From: Phascolarctos cinereus
Lineage: Eukaryota > Chordata > Mammalia > Diprotodontia > Phascolarctidae
Length of the DNA: 64,000 nt
NCBI RefSeq assembly: GCF_002099425.1
Contig: NW_018343987.1
Location: 9,549,501 to 9,613,500, forward strand
Direction: 5' to 3'
Shown: positions 24,090-34,797 of the stretch, piece after piece
Position numbering within the stretch: position 1 is the stretch's first letter
Layout of the letters: each line of letters starts with the position of its first letter
Program-made: the position numbers and the translations under genes
The notes under the pieces: generated by a model
What the model was told of the DNA's origin: nothing
Seen by the model: only the letters and a program-made list of their open reading frames with translations
The model's database searches: none

Positions 24090-26150
24090 TGGTATTGCTT
24101 ATGTCCTTCTTAAAAATGTAACTAATCCAAAATATCTGCTTGTCATCATATGATATTCATCTTTCCCCCACTTTTTTTTTTGCACATACTCTGACACATA
24201 CAGTGTAATTACACTTAAAAAAACATGAATCACACGTTGATATGAAATAAAGGAATTTTAGAATAAGACTCCCCCTAACATTGTGTAATTGTTCAGTAGA
24301 AAAATAGCCAACTAAATATGATTAAGTAGTTTTTAGAACAGCATAAATTTAAGTAGCTAAGAAATCAGGTATGTATAGAAATGTGTTTAAGGTTATGCTT
24401 CTTGGCAGAAAACACAGAAATAACTAAGTTTCCTATCTGTAGTTAAAAAAAGATTCCCTAATCGTTTAATTAATAAAAATTATTTTCAACTCTGAAATGT
24501 TGTTTTAACTACTGACCAGGCTATGACAAATTTATGCTGGATTTTCTAATACAAGAGGGGAGTTAGGCAGTAGAACTCTGCAGCAAAGCAAAAGAATTTC
24601 TTTAGTTATCTACTGAATTCAAGATGGTTTTGTTGGGCAAGGGTAAAAATCTATTTCTAAATATTCAAAGACAAATAAATGTCCCCTTTCCCACTTCACT
24701 TGTTTAATTTGCTTGCAAATCCTCCCAAAGAACCACCAGGACAAATGAAAGCCTAAAAATATTGCTATTAATATTCTAACAAAGTCAGAATGAATAATTT
24801 TTTAAATCAAAAAGTTCTATCAAAGATATGTTAAAAAGGACTTATTAAGTTATAGCCTTTTATATACTGTAAAATATATTAAGATTTTAGCTATATTATA
24901 ACTAGTACTAAGGAGCTGATTCAGAAAATTTACAAGCTACATCTTACTGGAAATTTTAGTATACATACAGTGCATTAGACTGTGTTTAACATACAAACTG
25001 CTCATGTCAAATTTCTAAAGCAGAGAGTTTATTTGCTCCTACCCTTGAAGTTTCCTCCCCACCTGATTAAGAAAACAAGTGATTTGTTTTCTAATTATTG
25101 ATATAACTTAGCTTCTTAAATAATTTCCTCTTTTTTGAATACCAATGTAATTTTTAAGTTACCTAAATGGTGGTTGTAGATAAAATGATACAAGCTTTAT
25201 TTTTCTAGAATTATGGTGAGATAGAACTCTTGATTTACAAACTGATCTGAAATGAATGGAAGGTTGCAAAGGACATGTATCTACAAAAGCTATAAAATTA
25301 AGTATGCTATTTTAGGCCTAACTTAATAAAACTTTTTTATATGTATATAAGGCAAATGTCCCATTTTCTTTGATTATTGAAAAGGATCTAAAATGAAATC
25401 CCCTTAACCACTGATGGCTGACAAAAAATGTTAATATACAATTTTCTTTGAGACTCTTGAAAACTACAAAAATTTCCAATATCATAATGACTACAAATTC
25501 TAACATTTAATGTGAAGTCATCATAACTCTTTGCATGCCACAACGACACACTCATAAGGCCAACTTTTTCAGAATGTACTATAACTTGAATAAAATCAAA
25601 TAGGGAGACATATATAAAATGGGAAATACAATGTAGCTTCACATCACAGCTCCTGCTTGTTCATAAGGCATTATGGAGGAAGTAATAATTTCACTTACAC
25701 ACTGACTTTGTAAATGTGATCAGCTGCCAATGTCCTGAATATTTATGACATGGGTCTTTTTAACAAGAACAAGACAGCAGCATGGTAACCACTTTTCTAA
25801 GTGTATTTTCTATACAAAATAATTCCAAGATATAATCATTAAGTTCTCATATAGTACTATTATTTTAAACAATAATCAATAAAGTAGCAAATATGTGAAA
25901 ATTGCAACACCACTAAGAATGAGCACTGCCATTTCCTAGTATAATCAAAGTTGGCATTAGTACAGTCTTGGCAATGCAATGGTTGGACAGTACAGGTATC
26001 TTATGCAGAGATTTCAGTAGCACAATGGCACTTGGCTTGTTCTCAATAGAAATGACAAAGATGCAGTTGACGATTTAAAGAAAGACAATGTTCTTATTTG
26101 CATGCTAAAATTCTAGTTGTGTCCCCTGTATGTGAACACTTTCAAATAAT
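24090..26150 (-). other. AT-rich non-retroviral segment inside the provirus
   Basis: About 2 kb lying where gag, protease and most of pol would be. It has no recognisable retroviral motif, no known SINE or L1 phrase and no long open frame, and it is more AT-rich than leader, array and LTRs. It has the look of vertebrate 3'-UTR or intergenic sequence. Because it lies wholly between intact LTRs and the TSD is exact, it most likely arrived as part of the mobilised RNA. Origin unknown; could be a captured host transcript or a later insertion without clear ends. Confidence 0.6.
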
Positions 26151-26222
26151 ATTGTCTGTCTCTCTGTTCTGCCCACGAGCTCTGCCCCATATTAGCTAAC
26201 TATCTTATAGGACACTCGTTAG

Positions 26223-26385
26223 CCGGTGCGGCTTACTTTCCCTTTAAATCAGAGAAGCCGAAAAGCGGCAGTCTCATTCTGAAGTTTACTTTCACTTTTG
26301 AAGACGTTCAAAAGCCATAGTCTCCGTTTGTCCGCCTGTGCGGTCTGCTTTCCCACCTGTGCAGTTTGCTTTCACTTTAAATCTG
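26223..26385 (-). repeat. Degenerate edge units of the array
   Basis: Diverged relatives of the repeat unit: 'gagaagccgaaaagcggcag', 'gtttactttcactttt' and 'gtttgctttcactttaaat'. Older edge of the array, also with IRF-like AAAGTGAAAG cores. Confidence 0.75.
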
Positions 26386-26953
26386 AGACCCCGAAAAGTG
26401 GCAGTCCCGTTCTGATGTTCGCTTTAAGAGACCCCGATAAGCGGCAGTCTCGTTCTGATGTTCACTTTAAGAGACCCCGATAAGTGTCAGTCTCGTTCTG
26501 ATGTTCACTTTAAGAGACCCTGATAAGCGGCAGTCTCGTTCTGATGTTCACTTTAAGAGACCCCGATAAGCGGCAGTCTCATTCTGATGTTCACTTTCAC
26601 TTTAAGAGACCCCGATAAGCAGCAGTCTCGTTCTGATGTTCACTTTCACTTTAAGAGACCCCGATAAGTGTCAGTCTCGTTCTGATGTTCACTTTAAGAG
26701 ACCCCGATAAGCGTCAGTCTCTTTCTGATGTTCACTTTCACTTTAAGAGACCCCGATAAGTGTCAGTCTCGTTCTGATGTTCACTTTAAGAGACCCCGAT
26801 AAGCAGCAGTCTCGTTCTGATGTTCACTTTCACTTTAAGAGACCCCGATAAGCGGCAGTCTTGTTCTGATGTTCACTTTAAGAGACCCGGATAAGTGTCA
26901 GTCTCTTTCTGATGTTCACTTTCACTTTAAGAGACCCCGATAAGCGGCAGTCT
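26386..26953 (-). repeat. Tandem array, 12 units of exactly 43 or 49 bp
   Basis: Spacing of the GATAAG motif is 43,43,43,49,49,43,49,43,49,43,49 bp. The 6-bp difference is one extra TTTCAC, i.e. one more AAGTGA hexamer on the proviral strand: 43-bp units have one, 49-bp units have two in tandem (AAGTGAAAGTGA). From the sixth unit on, 49 and 43 alternate, implying a 92-bp higher-order unit. Each unit also has GAGAC and GTCTC about 14 bases apart, able to pair as a hairpin. A three-base slot after GATAAG varies (CGG, TGT, CAG, CGT). Position: untranslated leader, less than 200 bp past the primer site. Confidence 0.95.
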
Positions 26954-27125
26954 GGTTTCTTTTTAATCCCCGTTTAGCCTGGTGAAAATAAAAAACTGTA
27001 TAGGAAAATTATTGCCCTACCTTGTTAGCGTCTTCTCTTGACCACGGGAGCTCCTTTTCTAGGGCTGTTGGCCAAACAGCCCACCTTGTCCAGGGCCACC
27101 CTGCCGGGGGAAGCCTTCCTTTCAG

Positions 27126-27143
27126 GTCCCTGTTCGGGCGCCA
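27126..27143 (-). promoter_or_regulatory. Primer binding site, tRNA-Lys type
   Basis: Minus strand TGGCGCCCGAACAGGGAC, 18 bases, identical to the site complementary to the 3' end of tRNA-Lys3 used by MMTV and lentiviruses. Two bases separate it from the LTR end. Confidence 0.95.
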
Positions 27144-27145
27144 AA

Positions 27146-27549
27146 TGCCGGGAGCACCTGCGGCCCCGGCTGTGGTCTGATGCCAGCAGAGTGTGAAGAG
27201 AGAAAGAATAACAGGCCAGGTGAGAGCAGTGAAGAACAAACTCTGTTTATTGATCTGAGGGCTCAGGCATATATAGTACTGGCTCAAGCAATAGTAACAC
27301 TATTATTCATGAAAAGTACAAATCTAATTAAGTGATTTCCTTACTTCCTTGTACCTTGTCTGTTACATTCTTTCCTGTGTCCTGTCCTGTACCCCATCCA
27401 TTTCCTCCCTTCCTGCATCCTGTTCTCAAGAGACGGAACGGGGGGTGGTGAGCAGACATCCTGAGTTTCACAGCTGTCAGGGTTAGTACAAGCTGCAGGT
27501 AAGACCTGGGCTGGCCTGCCCTCCAACTCCCCAAAGCCGGCCCTCTACA
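27146..27549 (-). repeat. 5' LTR of the provirus
   Basis: 404 bp, TG...CA ends. Reads TGTAGAGGGCCGG at its start (high-coordinate side). TATA-like ACTATATATGCC lies near 27268-27279 and the poly(A) signal AATAAA is the complement of 27246-27251, in the expected U3-R order. Any promoter activity would point away from SIK3 sense transcription. Confidence 0.93.
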
Positions 27550-27555
27550 CAGAAG

Positions 27556-27840
27556 AATGTTTCACTGTGACTTTTTCTTAGATTTCCCAATCAAAATTTG
27601 GGCTAGTGTGTTTTCTAGATCTTTACCACAGCAGGGTAGGGGCATGCTGAAGCCATGGCTTTTCCCCCAAGATAAGACTGACCTATTAGAGCTGGGAGAT
27701 CCGGTGGAGTAGAGATGGTCAGAGAGTAGGGCCCTGGTGAGAAGACTTGAGGCAAATGAGGAACTTGGAGACCCAGGGGTGAGGTCTAGTGGGGTCAGAG
27801 AGTAGGACCATGGTGAGGATGGTTTACCAAGCAGAAGCAT
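27556..27840 (-). mobile_element. L1 5' UTR continued beyond the provirus
   Basis: 'gtgttttctagatcttt' aligns to 'gtgtattttctagatctgtt' at 40.33 kb, the 5' UTR of another L1, showing that the provirus split one L1. Past about 27690 two tandem units of roughly 75 bp share GGTCAGAGAGTAGG (27717 and 27793) and TGGTGAG, perhaps promoter monomers. Confidence 0.65.
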
Positions 27841-28049
27841 GAAACCCTGCTACATGGAGAGTAGAGTTGAAGATTCCTTGCGCTACTCCAATCAACCAAT
27901 TTCAGGACTTGGGAAACATTTGGATGCAATCAACCCTGGGTCTTTTATAAACGTGATGCACAGCATAAGGAAAAATGTATTTTTATTGTGTTCTTATGTA
28001 CCTTTTACCTTGGGACAGAACCCAGTGCTGTCTTTTTTTTTTTAATCCA

Positions 28050-28930
28050 CGTGTGACAAAAACTAATATAAAAAGTCTATGGAATTTTCTGATACACCTG
28101 AAAAAGATACGTAAAGAGGAATCCTTGATCCAGAAATAGCCCCTTGAACACAGCCTGCTCTTTTAATAGAACTTACCATGATTTTCAGTGTACTGGACAC
28201 TACACATAAAAACCACGACTCTCATGTTGTGATTTCTGTTCTGTGTTAGCCAGTCATTTTTTCTACGTGAACAGATGTACAGCAAACATCAATAAGCAGA
28301 AAAACTACTTGGCAGCGAGAGGAATTTTCTATTAGGTGACAGAGTTTCCATCCAGGCCTTTTTAAATCGATCTTTTGTGTTCCTGAAAACTTGCCAATCT
28401 AATTTTTTAAACTTGGTATTATTTTAGCCTGAAATAGATTGAGTTCACAACTATTATCATAAAACTAATATACACCCTTCCTACCAACTTCATCTAATTT
28501 AGAATTTTTTATTAACAGAAATTGTATTTACTTAAAGTGAAGTTTACAGTGAAGTTTGGAATTTGGAATACCACTACCAGAGATCCAATAGGATGGAATT
28601 ACAAACCAGGTCAACTTCAGGTGGCTTCAGGCCTCTACAGGCCGTTTTGAATTTTTGAATTTAAAAAAGTGGGGCATTGTCCACTGTAGGCATATTTGAT
28701 GGCTTAGTTATTCAGATGAAAAATTTCATAGTACCATTAAGCCATATTGCAACTTCTTTGTTCCAAATGAACTGTTTTCATCAGTAAACTGATGGGGAGA
28801 ATGGAAATGGGGTGATTGTAGCACTGAACTAAACTTGTTTTAGAGGGCTGTAACACCTTTAAAAACCACCCATCAGGGCTGATTTACATGAAAAAATATC
28901 CGTGGGAAGTTTTACCATATTGTATTACGC
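28050..28930. other. Unique-looking intron sequence
   Basis: No feature recognised. Confidence 0.45.
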
Positions 28931-28934
28931 ATTC

Positions 28935-29050
28935 ATAGAGCCACGGATGTTAGAGCTGAAAGTGACCTTGAAAGGCATCTAGTCTGGCCTCTTTGTGTTT
29001 GTGACTGGGGACACCTAGCCCCAGAAAAGTCACTGATTTACCCAACTGAT
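28935..29050 (-). repeat. MIR-related fragment
   Basis: 'tagagctgaaagtgaccttg' and 'ccagaaaagtcactgattta' fit a reverse MIR/CORE end. Confidence 0.5.
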
Positions 29051-29059
29051 TTGTCATGG

Positions 29060-30016
29060 AGAATTGACTATCATTGCTGGTGTGGTGTTTATATATTTTC
29101 AAAATCAAAAAAACTTAGAGGGAAATAGAGGTCAAATTAACATTTCTTAGTGGCTACAAGGACCCAGATTCCTCACTAAAAGGAACTAAAAGTTTTTAAT
29201 CTCTGCAAAAGAAAAAATGGAGGCCTTTTGCTTTGTATAGGTGCATATTTTATTTTATTTGCTACTGTCAGCATTTCCTTCCTTTTTGTACGTAATTTGT
29301 AATTTAGAATAAAATCCAGTTCACTTTAGTAGTTAGCCTTTTACTTTGTTCTCAGACACAGAGCAGCCAATAAAGCAACTCATTTAAGGTAGCCAAAAGT
29401 TTGTTAGGAAGGAATCCAAAGCAAAATAATAAATACAGAGATGATACTGCGATGTATTTAACTTCCACATGAGCAAGCAAGCAGGGTGTTATTTCTTAGT
29501 ATAATTTACAAGGTTAAGCTTGACTCCAAATCATTAATTACTGGACTATAACTCACATTTTGAATTTCTGCAGAAAGTTTTATAAAACTTTACTGAGGCA
29601 AGTAGCAGTACAGGCATTGCTAAATCAATTTTTCAGAAACAAATTCTATTTGGTGGGGGAGCCAAGACCCCAGGACCAGTGGCAGCCCAGGGGAGGAAGT
29701 ATAAGCCATCTGGTAGCTTTCTATTTCAAATCATTATTCTTGTTAACTAGGTGCTAAGCTCAGTTATTTCTGTGCTACTGAAGGAGTTTAAGTTCAGCCA
29801 GCACCTTCTAAATTTTGGTGCTTGGTGCCAGAACTCCAGTTGCTGTACCCTAGTTAAGGTTCTGGGAATAAATATTTGGAACGTAATGTTTCAAAGTCTT
29901 AGTGACTTCTAACTCTTAAAAACTCAATTATTTCCTCTGTTGGACCATGAATTCCAGCAAGAATTTATTTTCTTGTTACAGTCATAGTGTTGGTCAGCTT
30001 CGAGGAAGCATATGTG

Positions 30017-30018
<2 letters not shown>
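29060..30018. other. Unique-looking intron sequence
   Basis: No feature recognised. Confidence 0.45.
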
Positions 30019-30019
<1 letters not shown>

Positions 30020-30061
<42 letters not shown>

Positions 30062-30082
30062 TGTCTGTCTGTCTGTCTGTCT
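30020..30082. repeat. (TG)n(TCTG)n microsatellite
   Basis: About 20 TG units passing into five TCTG units. Confidence 0.96.
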
Positions 30083-30099
30083 ACACCAATGATAGAAAG

Positions 30100-30345
30100 A
30101 AAGTTGAGCCTAGAATTAAGTTCTGATTTCAAGTATGGTTTCAGACAATTATGCTAGCTGTATGACCTTGGGAAAGTCATTTAACCTGTGTTTGCCTCAG
30201 CTTCCTCAACTGTAAAATGGAGGTAATAATAGTACTTACCTCAAAGGGTTGTTGTGAGTATTGAAAGAGATGATATTTGTAAAAAGTACTTAGCTCAGAG
30301 CCTCACACATAGCAGGCTTTACAAAAATTCTTATCCCCTTCCCTT
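30100..30345 (+). repeat. MIR/THER-type SINE
   Basis: 'gctagctgtatgaccttggg', 'cctcaactgtaaaatggagg', 'gggttgttgtgagtattgaa', 'cacacatagcaggc': core and tail well preserved, tRNA head weak. Confidence 0.82.
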
Positions 30346-30639
30346 TCTCTGAAACAGAGTTTCAATGACATCTCTTTAATGCTCTAGACAAACAATTTTT
30401 TGTTACACTTTTATTTGCAGATGAGGCAGGTCAGACTGTGTTAGTTCTCTGTTTTATTAAAATATCAAGTGGCATCCCAGCAAAACAGGAATGAATGAAT
30501 GACCTAGGAACATCCCTCTCCTTGATAAAGGTAAATTCTTTCATACTGTTTTTTAGCACTTAAATTTAAGGATATTTTCTATAGCATCATCATCATGTAG
30601 TTTTTCTAGAGCCTTTGTCTAAGGAATTAATAAATTCAT

Positions 30640-32760
30640 TTTTTAAAACCTTATTTTTTTTTCAATTAGCAGAAATCTGCCTTATCACCCTTCCTCCTCC
30701 CCTTCCCACTCAATTTGAGAACTAGAGAAAAATAAAACGTGTTACAAACATGTATGGTTAATAGAAATATGTTTCTACCTTAGCCACGCCCAAAATATCG
30801 ATCTCATTGTGCTCTCTGAGTTCTTTTACCTCTCTGTCTTGAGGTAGGGAGCTGTTTCATCATCAGTCCTGTAATCTTGGTTGGTCGTTTGACTGATAAG
30901 AGTTCCTAATTCTTTCAAAGTTGTTTACCATTACCATGTTGTTATCAACGTATAAACTGTTCTCCAGGTTCTTTTCCTTCCGTTGCATATCAGTTCATGC
31001 AAGTCCTTCTAGGTCTCTTTGAAACCATCCCTTTGTCACTTCTTACAGAACGATAATATTCATCACGTTTACGTATGATAATTTGTTCATCCATTTCCCA
31101 TTTTATGAGTACCCTCTCAGATTCCTATTCGTTGCCACCTCAAAAAGAACTGTCAGTATTTTTGTACATCATTAAAGTTTGTTTTGCTTCGGATCAATTC
31201 TTCCTTTAATCTACCCTTGCTTTTGTTCCTTTTCCTCTTTCCCTCACATTTCCCTGTTAAGTAAAATGTTTTCCTGTACCCAACCATGTGGGTATGTGTG
31301 TATTCTTCCTTCCTTTAACCGATTCAGATGAGAATCAGGTTAAAGAGTCCACTGTTCCCCTACCCCTCCTTTTTGTTTGTATAGATTTTTACTTACACAG
31401 TGTTTATGTGACAGTTTCCCCTAATCTTCCTTTCCTTTCATTCCCAATGTATTCCTCTTTTCCTGTCTTTTTATTCTTAAGATCATCATGCCTTGTCTAA
31501 TTGGACTCCTTCTATGAACCCTGATGCTGATAGGTTTCAGAGGGCACACATTTATCATCTCTCTGTATTTTATATTTGTTGAATCCCTTATCACTGTTCA
31601 TTCAGGTTTACCCTTTTATGTTTCTCTTCACTCCTTTGTTTGAACTTCAAAGTTTTTCTGCAACTGTGTTCTTTTCATCAGGAAACTTGGAAGTCCTCTA
31701 TTTCATTAAATGTCTATTTTCCTCCTTGTAGCATTGTAATCAGTTTTGCTGGTTAAATTATTCTTGGCTGTAAGCCTATATTCTTTGCCTTCTAGAATAT
31801 TATATTTCAAGTTTTCTGCTACTTTACAGTAGTTACTACTGAATTGTGTATGATCCTGACTGACTCCTTGGTACTTCAGTTCTTTCTTTCTGGCTACTTG
31901 TAATATGTTTCCTTTGACCTGGAAAGCTCTGGATTTTCTTTGTGATGTTCCTAGAAATTTTCATTTTGGGATTTCTTTCAAGAGGTGACTGATAGATTTT
32001 TGTTGTTGTTATTGTTGTTTCAACGTTACCATCTGTTTTTGTTTTGTTTTGTTTTGTTTTTTGTGAGGCAGTTGGGGTTAAGTGACTTGCCCAGAGTCAC
32101 ACAGCTAGTGAGTATTATGTGTCTGAGGTTGGATTTGAACTCAGGTCCTCCTAATTCCAAGGTCAGTGCTGTATCCACTATGCCACCTAGCTGCTCCATT
32201 ACCCTCTGTTTCAATGAGATCTGGGCAATTTTAAGATTTCTTGAAATAAGAAGTCTGGACTTTTTTTTTTATCCTAGTGTTCAGATAGCCCAATGAGTCT
32301 TAAATTTTTTCTTTTTGATCTGTTTTCCAAGTCATTCTGTCTTTGCATGAGATATTATACATTGTCTTCTATTTTTTCCCCAGCTTTTAAACTGTTTTAA
32401 TATTTCTTGTTGTCTCATGCAGTCATTGTCTTATATGTGGTCCATTTGAATTTTTAGGGAGATTGTTGTGTGGGCCAGATTTTATACCTATTGTGCTAAC
32501 TTGTTAATTCTCTTTCCAGTTCTTTCTTCCATAACTGTCATCTCTTTTCTAATTTTTTCCTCAAGCGCTCACATTTACAAAAACATTTTTAACTCTTTGT
32601 ATTTAACTCTTGCTTCATATCTTCCAAGAGTTCTAGTTGAATCCGTGTCCAATTTTTTTCTCTGAGGCTTTGCTTCTAAGACATTTTGCATTCTTTGTCT
32701 TCTTTTGGGTTTGTGTCTTGTACATCCCTGCCACCATAATTCCCCTTTTTGTATCCATGG
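30640..32760 (-). mobile_element. ORF1-only L1 derivative (HAL1-like), copy 1
   Basis: Minus strand. Low end is L1 3' UTR and the last part of ORF2 in reverse (30840-31160: 'gttctccaggttcttttcct', 'catccatttcccattttatg'). At about 31165-31180 it jumps directly to the ORF1-ORF2 spacer, then ORF1 C-terminal and middle parts (31690-32560) and the ORF1 start (to about 32760). No endonuclease or reverse transcriptase region. The copy at 36270 has the same order and the same jump. A tRNA-SINE splits it at 32039-32197. Frames are decayed. Confidence 0.8.
32039..32197 (-). repeat. tRNA-derived SINE
   Basis: Reverse full-length copy ending GCCACCTAGCTGCTCC. Near-perfect TSD: GTTACCATCTGTTT (32025-32038) and ATTACCCTCTGTTT (32198-32211). 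Confidence 0.93.
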
Positions 32761-32829
32761 CTTAATATTTAACATATACCATGTAATAATAATATACATT
32801 ATTATCATATGAAAGACTATTCTAATTCT

Positions 32830-32897
32830 CTCCTTGTATCTTCAGCACTTAGTGGATTGTCTTGCACATTGTAGACATTCAATAAATGTTTGTTGTT
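32830..32897 (+). repeat. L2 terminal fragment
   Basis: 'tgtagacattcaataaatgt' preceded by 'tcttcagcacttagtgga'. Confidence 0.65.
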
Positions 32898-33849
32898 GAA
32901 GTGAACCAGTTAGTGAGGTTTATGAGTTTTCTTTTCCAAATAGCATCTTTATGGTTTTGTAAGTTAGCTGGTCTTATATGTCTGTTTCGTAGAAGGGTAG
33001 CGGGGAAAAAAGAAAAGAAAAGAAAAAAGCTCATTGCCTTCTGGTTCAGCCAACTCAGGGCAAATTTTGCCATGTGTTCCATCCTGTGGCTCCTGACTTT
33101 CCTCAATGGAATGCATGTTTTCCAGCTACCATCCTTTCATGATCTTCCCACATCAGCTGGCAGAAAGCATTTGGTTCTGAAAAACATCCACAAATTGATG
33201 GGTATCCCGTTGGCTCTCCAACTTTCTATAGTGTAGGGAAATAGCAGTTTCAACACTAGTATGACATTGCTTTGTAAAGCAAATTTAAGCTTTATGATAA
33301 ATATTTGTAATATATGACTGCGTTCTAGGAAAGTGGATAAGAACAGGTGATTTTCTCTTGCAAAGGTTTGTGCAGTGTCTGGCACATAGTAGGTACTTGA
33401 TACTGCTTATTGACTGAGTCATTTTGTCCTCTATGTCAAATGGAATGTTTAATTTTCCACCCAAATAAACATAGAATCACGTTTAGAAGGGATCTTAAAA
33501 GTTGTCTGGTCCAAAACCCTGCCCAAATGAATGAATGAAAAAGTACCTGGCAATATGCTAAGTGTTAGGGATAGAAATAGAAAAATGAGACTGTCCTTGC
33601 TCTTCAGGGGCTCATGTTATACTGGGACAAACTATATGTGGGAGGGTTCAGCTGTGGAACTGATGGAAAGGCTTAGGGATTCTTATGGTGTAGATCTAAT
33701 GACAGTCTTGCAGGGGTCTGGAGGGCATTGTATTAGTGTAGATTGTAAGGCCCAAAGCTGGAATACTCTCTAGAATAGCCATGATAAGTGATCATCTTCA
33801 TTCCATTTATGGTCATCTTTGCTCCAATTTTTAAAAAAAATTAAGGTGA

Positions 33850-34640
33850 AGTCAGCTTCCTTGTAATTCCCTCCTTTGTGTCCCGATTTCATTTGTAAGC
33901 AAAAGAGAGCAAGTTAATTCCCTTCCATGATACAGTTCTTTATACCTTTAAAGACAAGTATCAAATTTCTGTTTCTATATCTTCCTCCGTTAAATATTCT
34001 ATACTTCTGTATCCATTCCCTCTCTTAGATTTCTCTTCAAGTACCTCCTTTCTGTCTTTGTAAGACATGCTTTAAGGCTTCTCAGTGTCATAATCTACAC
34101 TGGGTGTGTTAAGGTTTGTAAAGTGTTGGACCAAAATTGGATGCAGTACTCAAAAACTATAAAATAATGCTCTCTAGCCATCTTGAATTATTGTGTCTGG
34201 TTTTTCTAAACCAGATGTAAAACTTGATGCTGACTCATCAAATTTTATTTTGTTAGCTTCGGCCCACTGTTCTCTACTGTCAGAATATTTTTGGAATCCC
34301 TGTTATCCAGGGTATCAGCTTTTCCTGTCACTTTTCAGTCAGCTGCCCATTGAACAAGTGTGGCATCTCTACTTTCATCCATGTCATTAATTAAAAAATA
34401 TCAGATAGGAAAAGGCTAAGGAACAGGGTCCTGTGGTATGTTATTACACATCTCCCTCCTGTGTTGACCTTTGGTCATTGAACAACACTCTATTGACACA
34501 GTCATTCAATTAGTTCCATACCCATCTAACTGTATTGTGTGTCGTTAACTTACTTCTCTCCAGCTTTTTCACAAGGATGTCTGGGAGATTTTGGGAAGGG
34601 CCCTATTATTGTAGTAATCTTGTCAAAAAAGAAGTAAGAT
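33850..34640. repeat. Ancient CR1/L3-like repeat
   Basis: 'ccaaaattggatgcagtact', 'gttagcttcggcccactgtt', 'gaacagggtcctgtggtatg', 'tattgacacagtcattcaat': ordered phrases of an amniote-wide old repeat also seen at 48.2 and 53.4 kb. Family name is from memory and uncertain. Confidence 0.6.
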
Positions 34641-34739
34641 TAATCTATAATTCTTTCTTGTATTTTCAATTAATAAACTTTTTTTTTTCCTTCCCACTTC
34701 TCCACCTCACATTGAAAAGAAAAGCAAAACAAAACCCTT

Positions 34740-34746
<7 letters not shown>

Positions 34747-34793
<47 letters not shown>
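34747..34793. repeat. (TA)n microsatellite
   Basis: About 23 AT units inside the L1 3' end. Confidence 0.96.

Positions 34794-34797
<4 letters not shown>

Larger units (their letters stand above)
22650..27549 (-). mobile_element. Class II (betaretrovirus-like) provirus, gene-poor
   Basis: Fossil provirus of 4900 bp on the minus strand. Order in its own direction: 5' LTR, two bases, Lys-type primer site, leader, tandem-repeat array, about 2 kb AT-rich non-retroviral sequence, last part of integrase, polypurine tract, 3' LTR. An exact 6-bp target duplication CAGAAG lies at 22644-22649 and 27550-27555. The LTRs differ by roughly five substitutions and two length changes in about 405 bp (1-2%), so the insertion is young, on the order of a few million years at ordinary mammalian rates (inference). 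No gag, protease, reverse transcriptase or complete env is recognisable; it cannot encode a virus. It sits in an L1 5' UTR, antisense to SIK3. The layout resembles mouse ETn elements. Confidence 0.92.

Noticed and set aside
25388-25642. 84-codon open frame in the proviral cargo
   Set aside because: No recognisable domain, AT-rich, and length within chance expectation.
26298-26483. Open frame across the tandem array on the plus strand
   Set aside because: It is only the array read in the non-proviral direction; a repeat of 43 bp cannot keep a stable protein register.
26386-26953. CRISPR-like repeat array
   Set aside because: Units are directly tandem without unique spacers, the host is a mammal, and the array lies in a proviral leader.
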